The notes under the pieces: generated by a model
What the model saw: only the letters and a program-made list of their open reading frames with translations
Database searches by the model: none
Told to the model about the DNA's origin: nothing
Shown: piece after piece, positions 21,014-31,694 of the stretch
Numbering within the stretch: position 1 is the stretch's first letter
Layout: every line of letters starts with the position of its first letter
DNA from: an uncultured Actinomycetes bacterium
GTDB taxonomy: Bacteria > Actinomycetota > Actinomycetes > Nanopelagicales > Nanopelagicaceae
Assembly (NCBI GenBank): GCA_903827945.1
Contig: CAIKKN010000006.1
Span: 62,001-126,000 of the forward strand
Direction of reading: 5' to 3'
DNA: 64,000 bases
Program-made: the position numbers and the translations under genes

Positions 21014-22303
21014 ATGAGCGAGCCAACATTCTCTCCAGCATCAGCACTCGTCGGAGATCCATCTCAATTTGGCCGAGTCGCCGAAGATGGCGTCGTATAT
21101 GTGAGACTCCCAGAAGGTGAACGCGCTGTTGGTTCATACCCAGGTAAGACTCCGGAAGAAGCACTGGCATATTTTGTTCGCAAATTTGAAGCGGTTGCTT
21201 CAGAAGTCGCATTACTTGCTGCCCGAATCAAAAGTGGCGCACTCGTACCTTCAGATGCCCTTGAAGCAGTAACAAAACTTCGTCACCAAGTTGCCTCTTT
21301 AAATGGCGTTGGAGACCTCGCAACACTCGCTGCCTCCGTTGAGCAAATTCCAGATCTCATCGAAGGCCATCGGGCTGCATACGAAGCGCGCAAAGAAGCT
21401 GAGAAGGTTGTCAAAGATGCAAAGCGTGCCGAAGCACTCATCATTAAAGAAAAGATTGTTTCTGAAGCGGAATCCCTAGCTCTTTCAGAAAGTTGGAAGA
21501 CGACAGGCGAGCGTTTGAAAGTCCTACTTGAAGAATGGAAGGCAGCGCCTCGTCTTGATAAAGCTGCAGATGCAACTCTTTGGAAGAGATTTTCTGCCTC
21601 CCGAAATAAGTTTGATAAGCGCCGCCGTACCCACTTCTCGCAATTAGAGGCAGCCTCATCGGCAGTTGCTTCCAAAAAAGAAGAAATTGTCGCAGAAGCT
21701 AAAAAGTTGGCAACTTCCAAAGAATGGCTTCCAACTGCAAAGCGTTTCAAGGAACTGATGGATGCCTGGAAGGCCTCAGGTCGAGGTAAACAGAGTGTTG
21801 ATGCAAAACTTTGGGACCAGTTCAAAGCAGCGCAAGATCAATTCTTTGCTGCAAAAAGCGTTGATTTGGAAAAGCGTCAAGGAACCATGGCTGAAAATCT
21901 CAAAAAGCGCGAAGAGCTCATCCTTGAGATTGAAGCACTCCTTCCTGTGACGGATCTGAACTCAGCCCGCAAGAAGTTCCATGACCTAAGCGAGAAGTGG
22001 TTCAAGATTGGAATGACTGAGAGATCAAAGCGTGCAGCCTTTGATGCTCGTTTCTTGAAAGTTGAAAGTGAAATTGAGTCCATTCAAGAAGAGCAGTCAC
22101 GTAGAACCGATCCCACAGCCATCGCTCGCGCAAATAACGTGGTGCAAGGTCTACTTGATGCAATTGAAGAGTATGAAGAAAAGGCCGCTAAAGCAGAAGC
22201 CGCTGGAAACAGCGCTAAAGCTTTGGTTGCTCGTGAAGCGGCAGAAGCTCGCAAAATTTGGCTAGCAGAAGCTCAAAAAGGCCTCGCCGACTTCAATAAC
22301 TAG
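21014..22303 (+). CDS. DUF349 domain protein
   Basis: 429 aa from ATG 21014, chosen because a perfect AAGGAG (21002-21007) stands 6 nt before it; an in-frame ATG at 20984 is less likely. After an N-terminal segment (SALVGDPSQFGRVAEDGVVYVR) the protein is a chain of charged helical DUF349 repeats, each with a WKTTGERLKVLLEEWKA-like core (about 155-205, 230-285, 305-365), ending in a Lys/Glu/Ala coiled coil. Such proteins often lie beside rel in Actinobacteria. Function is unknown. Convergent with rel, with only 3 bp between stops. Confidence 0.85.
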   Translation: MSEPTFSPASALVGDPSQFGRVAEDGVVYVRLPEGERAVGSYPGKTPEEALAYFVRKFEAVASEVALLAARIKSGALVPSDALEAVTKLRHQVASLNGVGDLATLAASVEQIPDLIEGHRAAYEARKEAEKVVKDAKRAEALIIKEKIVSEAESLALSESWKTTGERLKVLLEEWKAAPRLDKAADATLWKRFSASRNKFDKRRRTHFSQLEAASSAVASKKEEIVAEAKKLATSKEWLPTAKRFKELMDAWKASGRGKQSVDAKLWDQFKAAQDQFFAAKSVDLEKRQGTMAENLKKREELILEIEALLPVTDLNSARKKFHDLSEKWFKIGMTERSKRAAFDARFLKVESEIESIQEEQSRRTDPTAIARANNVVQGLLDAIEEYEEKAAKAEAAGNSAKALVAREAAEARKIWLAEAQKGLADFNN

Positions 22304-22306
22304 CAC

Positions 22307-24478
22307 TTAATTGTTTGTGACGCGATAAACGTCGTAAACGCCTTCAATTCCGCGAACCGCGGCAATCACTGAATCTAGGTGAGATGCATCCGCCATTTCA
22401 AAGGTAAACCTAGAAATCGCAACGCGGTCCTTGGAAGTTGAAACCGCCGCGTTAAGAATATTCACATGTTGATCTGAAAGTGCCTGGGTTACATCTGAAA
22501 GCAATCTATTTCTATCAAGTGCTTCTACTTGGATATTTACCAAGAAAATTGATTTTGCTGAAGCATTCCACTTAACTTTGACGATTCTGTCACCTTGCGT
22601 GCCCTTTAGGTCAATGACATTTATGCAATCAGTTCTATGTACTGAGACCCCACTCCCCCTTGTTACAAATCCGGTGATTTCATCGCCAGGTACGGGAGTG
22701 CAGCAGCGCGCAAGCTTCACCATGACTTCTCCAACGCCTTCAACTTCTACGCCAGAGGAATTCTTTTTTGTTGGCTCACGATGAGAGGGAACAAAGAAGT
22801 GATCAACGCTTGACTCTGCATGCATCGGTTCATCAGAAAATAGATGCGCCAGCTTCTCGGTTATGGAAGGCGCAGAGACGTGACCATTACCTATAGCCGC
22901 GTAGAGGGATTCGATATCTGGATAATGTAAATCATGTGAGAGCTCCAGAATTGCTTGGCCAGCAAAGATTTTTTGAAGTGGCAGCCCGGCTTTACGCATT
23001 TGGCGAGCAAGTGATTCACGTCCCGCATCAATCGCCTCTTCTTTACGCTCTTTTGTAAAGTGCGCCTTAATCTTTGAACGGGCTCTTGGAGAGACGACGA
23101 AATTTAGCCAATCTCGACTTGGTCCCGCATTTGGATTCTTATTTGTAACAACATCAACTACATCACCATTGGCAAGGGTTGACTCGAGTGGTACCAACTT
23201 CCCATTTACTTTTGCTCCAACGCATCGTCCACCAACCTCTGTATGTACTGCATATGCAAAATCCACTGGCGTGGAGCCAGCAGGCAATGCAATAACACTG
23301 CCCTTTGGAGTAAAAACAAAAACTTCAGGTGTTTTTAGGTCGAAACGAAGTGCATCGAGAAATTCATTTGCGTCCTCGGTCTCTTGTTGCCATTCATGTA
23401 ACTGTTTAAGCCAGAGTACGTTTGGATCTTGCGGCTCACTTGTCGAACTCTTTTGTTTATATTTCCAGTGGGCAGCGATACCAAATTCAGCTCGGGAGTG
23501 CATTTCAAAGGTACGGATTTGGATTTCTACTGCTTTCCCAGTCGGGCCAATAACCGTTGTGTGCAGAGATTGATAAAGATTGAACTTTGGCATAGCGATG
23601 TAATCCTTGAAACGGCCTGGAACCGGGCTCCATCTGGCGTGAATCGCTCCGAGTACTGCATAACAATCTCGGACATTCTCCACCAATACTCGAATGCCAA
23701 CTAGGTCATAGATCTCATTGAAGTCGCGCCCGCGAACAACCATCTTCTGATAGACGGAGTAATAATGCTTCTGCCTACCAGTAACCTTCGCGACTATTCC
23801 ATCTGCGGCAAGATCACCCACGACTGCATCAATAACCGATGTTGTAAGTTTTTCACGAGAAGGATTTCGTTCAGCTACCAATCTCTCGATTTCTTCAAAC
23901 TTCTTTGGTTCAAGGGCTTTGAATGAAAGATCTTCTAACTCCCACTTAAGTGCATTCATACCCAGCCTGTGAGCAAGTGGGGCATAAATATCGAGGGTCT
24001 CGCGAGCCTTCCGTGTTGCAGATTCAGGAGTCACAAATGCCCATGTGCGTGCATTGTGCAATCGATCTGCAAGTTTGATAACCAAAACTCGGATATCTCG
24101 AGACATAGCGACAACCATTTTGCGCAGCGTTTCAGCTTCAGCACTTGGTCCATATGTGAGCTTGTCCAGCTTTGTTACTCCGTCAACTAACTGCGCAACT
24201 TCCTTACCGAAGTCCGCCTCAAGTTGGGAAAGGTTGTATTCAGTATCTTCGACCGTGTCATGCAAAAGAGCTGCCACGATAGTAGAGATGTCCATTCCCA
24301 GGTCTGCCAAAATTTCAGCAACAGCAACTGGATGCGTTATGTAATCTTCACCAGATTTTCGTATTTGACCTTCATGCGCCTTTTCTGCGATGAGAAAAGC
24401 TCTTTCGAGTTCCTTGGAGTCAAATCCAGGATGGTGACCTGCGAGTGACTTTGCGAGCGGCTCTATTAATTGATGCAT
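22307..24478 (-). CDS. rel: bifunctional (p)ppGpp synthetase/hydrolase Rel
   Basis: 723 aa long-form RelA/SpoT homologue. The HD hydrolase site is intact: His49 region (THPVAVAEIL) and H73-D74-T-V-E77-D78. The synthetase domain follows with GRQKHYYSVYQKM (234-246) and R289-F-K-D292; the RxKD form, rather than the ExDD of monofunctional RelA, indicates a bifunctional enzyme. The C-terminal half contains TGS (VFVFTPKGSVIALPAGSTPVDF) and a final ACT domain. It controls the stringent response. Overall domain order HD-synthetase-TGS-ACT is complete. Confidence 0.96.
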   Translation of the reverse strand: MHQLIEPLAKSLAGHHPGFDSKELERAFLIAEKAHEGQIRKSGEDYITHPVAVAEILADLGMDISTIVAALLHDTVEDTEYNLSQLEADFGKEVAQLVDGVTKLDKLTYGPSAEAETLRKMVVAMSRDIRVLVIKLADRLHNARTWAFVTPESATRKARETLDIYAPLAHRLGMNALKWELEDLSFKALEPKKFEEIERLVAERNPSREKLTTSVIDAVVGDLAADGIVAKVTGRQKHYYSVYQKMVVRGRDFNEIYDLVGIRVLVENVRDCYAVLGAIHARWSPVPGRFKDYIAMPKFNLYQSLHTTVIGPTGKAVEIQIRTFEMHSRAEFGIAAHWKYKQKSSTSEPQDPNVLWLKQLHEWQQETEDANEFLDALRFDLKTPEVFVFTPKGSVIALPAGSTPVDFAYAVHTEVGGRCVGAKVNGKLVPLESTLANGDVVDVVTNKNPNAGPSRDWLNFVVSPRARSKIKAHFTKERKEEAIDAGRESLARQMRKAGLPLQKIFAGQAILELSHDLHYPDIESLYAAIGNGHVSAPSITEKLAHLFSDEPMHAESSVDHFFVPSHREPTKKNSSGVEVEGVGEVMVKLARCCTPVPGDEITGFVTRGSGVSVHRTDCINVIDLKGTQGDRIVKVKWNASAKSIFLVNIQVEALDRNRLLSDVTQALSDQHVNILNAAVSTSKDRVAISRFTFEMADASHLDSVIAAVRGIEGVYDVYRVTNN

Positions 24479-24512
24479 AGATATCCGCCCGCGATCACAC
24501 TATTTTGACTAA

Positions 24513-25595
24513 TTAGTGCTTCTTGGAAGATTTGCGTTTCGGTTGATTTCGCGGACCTCTAACACGGTCTTCCTTCGAGTGGGTTGAAGTAACAACTCCA
24601 GGAATCGACTCGGCAACAATTTTTTCACCTGTTGCACCATTTCGAACGGCTACCCGCTTGCGAAGAGCAATCATTGCTGGTTCGCGCTCACGAAGAGTTG
24701 CAAGTATCGGAGTAGCTACAAAGATTGATGAATAAGTACCAATTGCAAGGCCGATAAAGAGAGCCAAAGAGAGGTCTTTAAGCGTTCCCGCTCCAAGAAG
24801 GCCAGCACCCACGAAGAGAATTGAAGCAACTGGAAGTAGGGCAATCAGTGATGTATTAAATGAGCGAACAAGAGTCTGATTTACTGCCAAATTCGCGGCC
24901 TGTGAGTATGTCTGCTTAGCCGTGCTTGTGAGTGAGCGTGTGTTCTCTCGGACTTTGTCGAAGACAACGACGGTGTCATACAGTGAATATCCAAGAATTG
25001 TTAGGAAACCAATAACCGTGGCAGGCGTTACATCAAAACCAACTAATGCATAGATACCTACAGTGATCAGTACGTCATGGATAACAGCAACAATTGCTGC
25101 GATCGCCATTTTCGGCTCAAATGCCATTGCGAGATAGAGCATCACAACAATGATGAACCCAAAGAGACCGTACAAGGCCTTCTTTGTAATTTCCTTACCC
25201 CATGACGGGCCAATGCTTAGCGTGTCAATATTCGCCGACTGCACGTTGTAATTCTTTGCAAGATTTGCCTTCAAATTATCAGATTGCGTATTTGCAAGAC
25301 CACCGGTTTGAACGCGGATCTTATTATTGCCAATCTTCTGAACGATTGCCTCAGAAGTGATTCCTGCAACTTTAAGAGCTTGATTAGCACCATCGATAGT
25401 CGAGTTCGGTGCGGTAACAGTGAATGCTGCGCCACCTTTAAATTCGATACCAAGTTTCAAACCTTGGATTCCAAGTGCTGCTGCTGCCACAATAATGAGT
25501 ACGCCAGAGAATGCGTAGAAGCGTTTGCGATTCCCGATGAAATCGACTGAAGTGTCGCCGCGATAAAGACGACCACCAATTCCTGAGAGAGCCAT
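24513..25595 (-). CDS. secF: protein translocase subunit SecF
   Basis: 360 aa, somewhat longer than the usual ~310 because of a basic, disordered C-terminal tail (RVRGPRNQPKRKSSKKH). Six predicted membrane helices with the first at about 27-45, a periplasmic P1 domain containing EFKGGAAF, and the SecD/F family block TILGYSLYDTVVVFDKVREN. With SecD it couples the proton gradient to late steps of Sec export. The ATG overlaps the secD stop by one base. Confidence 0.94.
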   Translation of the reverse strand: MALSGIGGRLYRGDTSVDFIGNRKRFYAFSGVLIIVAAAALGIQGLKLGIEFKGGAAFTVTAPNSTIDGANQALKVAGITSEAIVQKIGNNKIRVQTGGLANTQSDNLKANLAKNYNVQSANIDTLSIGPSWGKEITKKALYGLFGFIIVVMLYLAMAFEPKMAIAAIVAVIHDVLITVGIYALVGFDVTPATVIGFLTILGYSLYDTVVVFDKVRENTRSLTSTAKQTYSQAANLAVNQTLVRSFNTSLIALLPVASILFVGAGLLGAGTLKDLSLALFIGLAIGTYSSIFVATPILATLREREPAMIALRKRVAVRNGATGEKIVAESIPGVVTSTHSKEDRVRGPRNQPKRKSSKKH

Positions 25596-27127
25596 TACGC
25601 AACTTCCTTTCCTGTAACAACACCCAAGCTCTTTGCAGAGAAGCCAGATAAAGGGCCTCCATGCGCATAGAACGGAAGTCGGGCGAGAAGAGTGACAAGT
25701 GGTTTTGTAAAGAAGAAGACGACGAAGAGATCAACGAAGGTTGTTAGCCCAAGTGTGAAAGCGAATCCTCGAACACCGCCTACTGCGAAGAAGTAAAGAA
25801 GAGCTGATGCGATAAGCGATACAAAGTCAGCTACCAAGATGGTGTGACGCGCACGTTGCCATCCAGTTTCGACAGCAGTTCGCAGTGAACGTCCCTCGCG
25901 AACTTCATCACGAAGGCGCTCAAAATAGACGATAAATGAGTCTGCGGTAATACCAATGGAAACAATCGCGCCTGCAATACCGGCCAGAGTCAATGTGAAT
26001 CCAATGTATTTGCCGAGCAACAAGAATGCGAGATAAGTAATTCCACCGGCCACAGCAAGTGAGCCAACCGATACAACGCCAAGCCCACGGTAATAAAGGA
26101 GTGAATACAAGAGCACCAAACCTAATCCCAGCGCTCCGGCGATAAGTCCAGCATGCAATTGATCAGCGCCAAGTGTTGGAGAAATCTGTTGTACTTCTCC
26201 GCGATCGAAGGCGAGTGGCAATGCGCCGTATTTCAAAACGTTAGCAAGATCCGTTGCATCAGTCTGTGTGAAGTTGCCAGAGATCTGAGCACTTCCACTT
26301 GTGATTGCTTCAATGATGCGAGGTGAAGAGACGACAAGTCCATCTAGAACAATCGCTGCTTGATTCGCTGGCGCTGGCAGACTTGTGATGCGAGTTGTCA
26401 TAGCTGCAAAAGCTTTTGTTCCAGAACCGTTAAATGTTAATGAAACCATCCAACCTGATCCGCCTTGTTGATCTAGTACAGCTGACGCCTTACTTACTTG
26501 GCTACCCAAAAGTTCAGCAGGGGCCAAAATATATTTTGTCGACCCATCGCGGCTACAGGTTACAAGGGCGTCCGTCGGTGCATCAACACTTCCGCCTTGA
26601 CGGTTCTTTGGATCAGTGCAATCAAGAGCAGCAAATTTTGCATCCAGTGCGGCTGTTACACCCGTTGGATAACTCGCGGCTGCTTTAGCACTCGCAGCTG
26701 TGGTCGACGTTGTCTTTGCATTTCCAGCACCTGAAGCAAGTGCCTGACGGAAACGCAATTCAGCGGTTTGTCCGACTAGCTTCACAATTCTGTCTCCAGT
26801 ATCACCGGGAACCGAAATAACAATCTGACGATTTGTTCCGCTTCCTTGAGCTGAAACTTCAGATTCGGCAACACCGAGTGAGTTAACGCGCTGGCGAATG
26901 ATTGAAACGGCTTGATCGATTGCCGCCGAAGTCACTTGTCCGCCCGCAGTACCGCGCGGGGTTAGCGTGACGCTTGTTCCGCCTCGCAAATCAAGGCCTA
27001 ATTTAATTTTGGTCGCACTGGCAAGACCAGCAAAAACAGAGAAGCCAATAAGGGCAAGAGCCAAGATCGCAATAGTGCGAGCTGGACGCGATTGCTTTTG
27101 GGTGGCTTTAGAAATATTCGCAGACAT
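25595..27127 (-). CDS. secD: protein translocase subunit SecD
   Basis: 510 aa. An N-terminal membrane helix (about 18-37), the LGLDLRGGTSVTL motif, a large extracytoplasmic P1 domain, then five C-terminal helices with ITADSFIVYFERLRDEVREGRS. The order ruvB-secD-secF is conserved in Actinobacteria. The small yajC gene usually found between ruvB and secD is missing: only 11 bp separate the two genes. Confidence 0.95.
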   Translation of the reverse strand: MSANISKATQKQSRPARTIAILALALIGFSVFAGLASATKIKLGLDLRGGTSVTLTPRGTAGGQVTSAAIDQAVSIIRQRVNSLGVAESEVSAQGSGTNRQIVISVPGDTGDRIVKLVGQTAELRFRQALASGAGNAKTTSTTAASAKAAASYPTGVTAALDAKFAALDCTDPKNRQGGSVDAPTDALVTCSRDGSTKYILAPAELLGSQVSKASAVLDQQGGSGWMVSLTFNGSGTKAFAAMTTRITSLPAPANQAAIVLDGLVVSSPRIIEAITSGSAQISGNFTQTDATDLANVLKYGALPLAFDRGEVQQISPTLGADQLHAGLIAGALGLGLVLLYSLLYYRGLGVVSVGSLAVAGGITYLAFLLLGKYIGFTLTLAGIAGAIVSIGITADSFIVYFERLRDEVREGRSLRTAVETGWQRARHTILVADFVSLIASALLYFFAVGGVRGFAFTLGLTTFVDLFVVFFFTKPLVTLLARLPFYAHGGPLSGFSAKSLGVVTGKEVA

Positions 27128-27138
27128 GAGGCAGGAGT

Positions 27139-28197
27139 CTAGGCTTCATTTGTCGGTGTGTCGAAAAGGCTGGCTAGACCAGCACTCGAGCCGTTTGGAG
27201 CCTTCAAACCAAGCTGATTCCAGCCCAATTCTGTTGCAACTCTGCCTCTAGGCGTACGTGCCAGGAATCCCATTCTGACAAGGAAAGGTTCAGCTAAAGA
27301 TTCGATTGTTTCAGCCTCCTCCCCGATTGCCATTGCCAGAGTCGTAATGCCCACAGGCCCACCTGCAAAGCGTTTTATAAGAACTTCCAACAATGATCGG
27401 TCCATTCGATCGAGTCCGCTTTCGTCAACTTCATACATTTCAAGAGCGTCTCTAGCATCTTCTAATCGAATATGACCATCTCCACGTACTTGTGCATAAT
27501 CCCTTACCCGGCGGAGCAATCTATTTGCCACGCGCGGAGTTCCACGCGACCTTGATCCGATTTCATCGATTGCATCGCCGTCAATTCCAACTTCAAGTAA
27601 CTGTGCGCTTCGCTTAACGATGTGCGAGAGAGATGAGTTCTCGTAGAAATCAAGTTGGGCTGTGAATCCAAACCGATCTCGCAATGGACTGGGGAGCAAC
27701 CCAGCTCTCGTTGTTGCGCCGACCAAAGTGAAATGTGGCAGCTGCAGTGGAATAGCCGTGGCGCCGGCTCCCTTGCCAACAATTACATCGACGCGAAAGT
27801 CCTCCATAGCAAGATAAAGCAATTCTTCAGCTGGCCTCGACATGCGATGAATCTCATCTAGGAACAATATTTCTCCTTCTACCAATGAAGAGAGAATCGA
27901 TGCCAAATCACCCGCGTGCGTAATAGCCGGTCCACTTGTGATCCGAATCGGTGCGTTCATCTCGGAGGCAATAATCATCGCAAGAGTCGTCTTTCCGAGT
28001 CCCGGAGGACCCGACAATAGAATGTGATCTGCAGGATGATTTCTAGATTTTGCAGCGTCTAACAAAAGTTGAATCTGATTTGAAACACGTTCCTGCCCGG
28101 TGAAATCAGCGAGAGACTTCGGGCGAAGTGCTAATTCTTGAAGACGTTCAGCCTCGGCAGCAGCTGAACTAAGAATTGAATCATTTTCTCTGCTCAT
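27139..28197 (-). CDS. ruvB: Holliday junction branch-migration ATPase RuvB
   Basis: 352 aa, canonical length. Walker [12 protein letters not shown], Walker B LFLDEIHR, sensor region [18 protein letters not shown], and a C-terminal winged helix with FLARTPRGR. RuvB forms the hexameric motor that drives branch migration with RuvA. Its ATG overlaps the ruvA stop by 4 bp. No SOS (LexA) box was evident in the short spacers of the ruvCAB cluster. Confidence 0.97.
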   Translation of the reverse strand: MSRENDSILSSAAAEAERLQELALRPKSLADFTGQERVSNQIQLLLDAAKSRNHPADHILLSGPPGLGKTTLAMIIASEMNAPIRITSGPAITHAGDLASILSSLVEGEILFLDEIHRMSRPAEELLYLAMEDFRVDVIVGKGAGATAIPLQLPHFTLVGATTRAGLLPSPLRDRFGFTAQLDFYENSSLSHIVKRSAQLLEVGIDGDAIDEIGSRSRGTPRVANRLLRRVRDYAQVRGDGHIRLEDARDALEMYEVDESGLDRMDRSLLEVLIKRFAGGPVGITTLAMAIGEEAETIESLAEPFLVRMGFLARTPRGRVATELGWNQLGLKAPNGSSAGLASLFDTPTNEA

Positions 28198-28787
28198 TTG
28201 CGACCTCGTGTTTGTAATGCAAATTTTAGAAGGGCGCTTATATCTGTAGTACCCACATCACTTCCAAAATGGCTGGAAACTAAATCGAGGGCGTCGTCAG
28301 TATCTCGCGGGGTAAAGCCCAGACCCATCAGCGCTTCACTCACTTGATCTCTCCAACCGGCCGCTCTCATAGAAGATGAGATGTTTAGCGATTTAACCTT
28401 CTCCTTCAATTCAAGAATCAGTCGCTGTGCACCCTTCTTACCTAATCCCGGAATCCGTTCTAAAACAGCTGGCTTATCGTTGACTATCGCAGAAACGATT
28501 TCTTGCGCGTCGTAAACAGAGAGGGCGGACTGGGCTACTTTTGGTCCGATGCCAGTTACTGAAAGCAGTATTTCAAATAGTTCGCGATCTTGTTGATTCT
28601 CAAAACCAAACAAGGTGAGTGAATCTTCACGGACGATGAGTATCGTATGTAAATGCGCAGTAACTCCAACGTTGAGTGATGCAGCTAGCCGCGGAGCGAT
28701 CTGCACAAGAATGCCTACTCCCCCGACATCAATTACTGCCGAGTTAAGCGTTGTAGCTTTTACCTTTCCCGATAATGAGGCAATCAT
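28194..28787 (-). CDS. ruvA: Holliday junction-binding protein RuvA
   Basis: 197 aa. An N-terminal OB fold ([12 protein letters not shown]), tandem helix-hairpin-helix motifs ([13 protein letters not shown] and [19 protein letters not shown]), a flexible linker, and domain III that contacts RuvB ([20 protein letters not shown]). Tetramers bind the four-way junction. It overlaps both ruvB and ruvC by 4 bp. Confidence 0.96.
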   Translation of the reverse strand: MIASLSGKVKATTLNSAVIDVGGVGILVQIAPRLAASLNVGVTAHLHTILIVREDSLTLFGFENQQDRELFEILLSVTGIGPKVAQSALSVYDAQEIVSAIVNDKPAVLERIPGLGKKGAQRLILELKEKVKSLNISSSMRAAGWRDQVSEALMGLGFTPRDTDDALDLVSSHFGSDVGTTDISALLKFALQTRGRK

Positions 28788-29317
28788 TTCTTGACCAATC
28801 TACGAACTTTGTTTTCTTCTAGGGCTGCAGCTACTCGTGCATTTCCGGCACCGCGCCAATGGTGGCAAATTGCTAGAGCGAGTGCGTCAGTGCTATCTAC
28901 CGGCTTGGGAATTTCATCGAGTCCCAGAAGTTTTTGAACCATGATTGCCACTTGTTTCTTGTCGGCTCTACCTGAACCTGTTACGGCAGCCTTAACTTCA
29001 GAGGGAGTGTGCATCATGACAGGAATTCCCTTTCGAGCAGCAATCAAAAGCGCCACTCCAGCAGCTTGGCCTGTTGCCATCGCTGTGCGCACGTTGAGTT
29101 GTGAAAAGACGCGCTCCACAGCCACGACATCTGGATTGTGTAGCTCAATCCATTCAATTAACTGTGCCTCTAACTCAAGCAATCTTTTTTCCAATGGGAG
29201 ATCAGCCGAAGTTCTGATTACGCCAACTCCAACCATTTTGAGATTTTGAGCGCCGTTGCTTTCAACAACGCCAAGCCCACATCTGGTTAGACCGGGGTCA
29301 ACTCCCAAAACTTTCAT
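28784..29317 (-). CDS. ruvC: crossover junction endodeoxyribonuclease RuvC
   Basis: 177 aa. RNase H-like resolvase with acidic active-site residues: Asp7 in [10 protein letters not shown], the glutamate in VAVERVF, and the aspartates in [14 protein letters not shown]. It cuts Holliday junctions symmetrically after RuvAB processing. First gene of the ruvC-ruvA-ruvB-secD-secF group, 30 bp after yebC. Confidence 0.96.
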   Translation of the reverse strand: MKVLGVDPGLTRCGLGVVESNGAQNLKMVGVGVIRTSADLPLEKRLLELEAQLIEWIELHNPDVVAVERVFSQLNVRTAMATGQAAGVALLIAARKGIPVMMHTPSEVKAAVTGSGRADKKQVAIMVQKLLGLDEIPKPVDSTDALALAICHHWRGAGNARVAAALEENKVRRLVKK

Positions 29318-29347
29318 GGTTGACAGCCTATCGAGAGCCAGAAGTTA

Positions 29348-30100
29348 CTACTCGAGGCTCGCCATTACTTCATCAGATACATCGAAGTTTGCAAAGACAT
29401 TTTGAACGTCATCCAAATCTTCAATCACATCGATAAGCTCGAAAACCTTTTTTGCGTTCTCCGCATCGAGTGGCACTGTAACCGAGGGCAGGAATGAACT
29501 ATCTGCAGACTCATAATCAATCCCAGCTGCCTGTAGAGCCGTTCTGACCGCGACCAAATCGGAGGAATCACAGACAACTTGGAAGTTATCTCCAAAGTCA
29601 TTCACATCTTCCAAGCCAGCATCAAGTGCTGCTTCCATTATTTTGTCTTCGCTGACGCCACCTTCTTTTGAAACCATGATTACGCCCTTGCGATTGAACA
29701 TGTACGCAACCGAACCTGGGTCAGCCATATTTCCGCCATTTCGAGTTACAGCGACTCTTACTTCACTTGCTGCGCGATTGCGATTGTCAGAAAGACACTC
29801 AATCATTATTGCAACACCTCCGGGTCCATAACCCTCGTACATGATGGTTACATATTCAGCGCCTCCTGATTCAAGGCCGGCACCTCTCTTGATTGCGCGT
29901 TCAATATTGTCGGCTGGGACAGAATTGCGTTTCGCTTTGGTGACCGCGTCATATAAAGCTGGGTTTCCAGCAAGATCTGCTCCGCCAAGGCGAGCGGTTA
30001 CTTCAATTCCTTTAATATATTTTGCAAAACTCTTTGCACGACGAGAATCAAGAATTGCTTTCTTGTGTTTGATGGTCGCCCATTTGGAATGGCCTGACAT
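29348..30100 (-). CDS. yebC: YebC/PmpR-family transcriptional regulator
   Basis: 250 aa. The family N terminus [24 protein letters not shown] is unmistakable, followed by [19 protein letters not shown] and [14 protein letters not shown]. YebC proteins are DNA-binding regulators; some have recently been linked to relief of ribosome stalling. It stands between pdxT and ruvC as in most Actinobacteria. Upstream spacer carries three tandem 11-bp units. Confidence 0.94.
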   Translation of the reverse strand: MSGHSKWATIKHKKAILDSRRAKSFAKYIKGIEVTARLGGADLAGNPALYDAVTKAKRNSVPADNIERAIKRGAGLESGGAEYVTIMYEGYGPGGVAIMIECLSDNRNRAASEVRVAVTRNGGNMADPGSVAYMFNRKGVIMVSKEGGVSEDKIMEAALDAGLEDVNDFGDNFQVVCDSSDLVAVRTALQAAGIDYESADSSFLPSVTVPLDAENAKKVFELIDVIEDLDDVQNVFANFDVSDEVMASLE

Positions 30101-30124
30101 TTATATGTACCCCAGTCTCGCTTC

Positions 30125-30157
30125 TAGTTATTTAATAGTTATTTAAGAGTTGTTTAA
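30125..30157. repeat. three tandem 11-bp repeats between pdxT and yebC
   Basis: Plus-strand copies are TAGTTATTTAA (30125-30135), TAGTTATTTAA (30136-30146) and GAGTTGTTTAA (30147-30157). The third copy includes the pdxT stop codon (30154-30156), so the array seems to have grown from the end of pdxT into the spacer. On the minus strand every copy carries TTAAATAACT-like AT-rich sequence. Confidence 0.8.
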
Positions 30158-30741
30158 GAACTATGGAAAATTTCAGTGACAAAGTATCTATGAACCCTGT
30201 TATCCCCTGTCAATTCTGGATGAAACGAGGTAGCCAAGATGCTCTTTTGTCGCACAGCTACAGGGTGGGAAACCCCGTCTATTTCTACCGCCGCAAGGAC
30301 CTCAACCCGCGAATTGAGGGTTTCAACCCACGGTGCGCGTATGAAGACGGCATGAACTGATCCAAGACCCAGAAAGTCTAAATCAGTCTCGAAAGAATCT
30401 ACTTGGCGACCAAATGCATTTCGTCGAACTTTCACATCCAGTCCTCCGAAAGTTTCCTGTCCTTCAGCCCCATCCACCAATTCATTTGCCAAGAGGATCA
30501 TTCCGGCACACGAACCGTAAGTTGGAAGTCCCTCTCTTATCCGCCCAGATATAAGGTCAAATAAGTCAAAACTTCTCGCCAATTTTGCAATAGTTGTCGA
30601 TTCACCGCCTGGAATGATCAACCCATCGATTGAGCTAATCTCCGCGCTTGTCCGAACGGGTCTCGCGTCCACTCCGCAATCGTTAAGAGCAGAAATATGT
30701 TCGCGAACATCACCTTGGAGTGCAAGAACTCCCAACTTCAC
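30154..30741 (-). CDS. pdxT: pyridoxal 5'-phosphate synthase glutaminase subunit PdxT
   Basis: 195 aa. A class I-like glutaminase that supplies ammonia to Pdx[12 protein letters not shown] at the start, the oxyanion strand PGGESTTI, the nucleophile cysteine in [11 protein letters not shown] (about residue 78), and the catalytic His-Glu in [10 protein letters not shown]. Eight bp downstream of pdxS, so it is co-transcribed. This is the DXP-independent vitamin B6 route. Confidence 0.96.
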   Translation of the reverse strand: MKLGVLALQGDVREHISALNDCGVDARPVRTSAEISSIDGLIIPGGESTTIAKLARSFDLFDLISGRIREGLPTYGSCAGMILLANELVDGAEGQETFGGLDVKVRRNAFGRQVDSFETDLDFLGLGSVHAVFIRAPWVETLNSRVEVLAAVEIDGVSHPVAVRQKSILATSFHPELTGDNRVHRYFVTEIFHSS

Positions 30742-30748
30742 GAACTAA

Positions 30749-31657
30749 TTACCAGCCGCGTTCAGCCAAACGATGTGGAACAGGAATGTCTGCAACGTTA
30801 ATCCCAACCATTGCCTCTCCAAGACCACGAGAAACATCGGCGATCACCTTTGCATCTGAGAAATATGTAACAGCCTTTACGCAGGCAGCAGCGCGTTGGG
30901 CTGGATTGCCAGATTTGAAAATTCCTGAACCGATAAATACTCCATCAGCGCCAAGTTGCATCATCATGGCAGCATCGGCCGGTGTTGCAACGCCGCCTGC
31001 CGTGAAGAGAACAACTGGAAGTTTTCCTTCACGAGCAACTTCGCAAACTAATTCATAAGGAGCTTGGAGTTCTTTCGCCGCAACGTAAAGCTCATCTTCT
31101 CGGAGAGAAGAAAGGCGACGGATCTCTTGGTGAATCTTGCGCATATGTGTAGTTGCGTTAGAAACATCTCCGGTACCTGCTTCGCCCTTTGATCGAATCA
31201 TTGCCGCGCCTTCATTAATGCGACGAAGTGCTTCACCTAGATTTGTTGAACCGCATACAAACGGAACAGTGAAATTCCACTTATCAATATGATTTTCGTA
31301 ATCCGCAGGAGTAAGCACTTCTGATTCATCGATGTAATCGACGCCAAGGCTTTGTAGAACTTGCGCTTCTACGAAATGACCGATTCGTGCCTTTGCCATA
31401 ACTGGGATAGAAACTGCAGCTTGAATTGCTTGAATCATGTCAGGGTCTGACATGCGTGCCACTCCACCTTGCGCGCGGATATCTGCTGGCACACGCTCTA
31501 GAGCCATGACCGCAACAGCGCCGGCATCTTCAGCAATTTTTGCTTGTTCAACGTTGACGACATCCATGATGACGCCACCCTTTAACATTTCAGCCATTCC
31601 ACGTTTTACGCGCGCGCTACCGACATGCTTCTTCTCGTTGTTCAGCTCGTTGCTCAT
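30749..31657 (-). CDS. pdxS: pyridoxal 5'-phosphate synthase lyase subunit PdxS
   Basis: 302 aa. Builds PLP from ribose 5-phosphate, glyceraldehyde 3-phosphate and ammonia. [20 protein letters not shown] at the start, catalytic lysines in [14 protein letters not shown] and [12 protein letters not shown], and the phosphate loop [14 protein letters not shown] strong GGAGG ribosome binding site precedes the ATG, suggesting a leadered transcript starting in the 37 bp spacer after the DUF3048 gene. Confidence 0.97.
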   Translation of the reverse strand: MSNELNNEKKHVGSARVKRGMAEMLKGGVIMDVVNVEQAKIAEDAGAVAVMALERVPADIRAQGGVARMSDPDMIQAIQAAVSIPVMAKARIGHFVEAQVLQSLGVDYIDESEVLTPADYENHIDKWNFTVPFVCGSTNLGEALRRINEGAAMIRSKGEAGTGDVSNATTHMRKIHQEIRRLSSLREDELYVAAKELQAPYELVCEVAREGKLPVVLFTAGGVATPADAAMMMQLGADGVFIGSGIFKSGNPAQRAAACVKAVTYFSDAKVIADVSRGLGEAMVGINVADIPVPHRLAERGW

Positions 31658-31694
31658 AATTCCTCCAGGCTAGACCTCAAATCTTACTTTAGTT

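Noticed and set aside
28194-29347. LexA/SOS box in front of ruvC
   Set aside because: The 30-bp spacer has no inverted repeat matching an actinobacterial SOS box.
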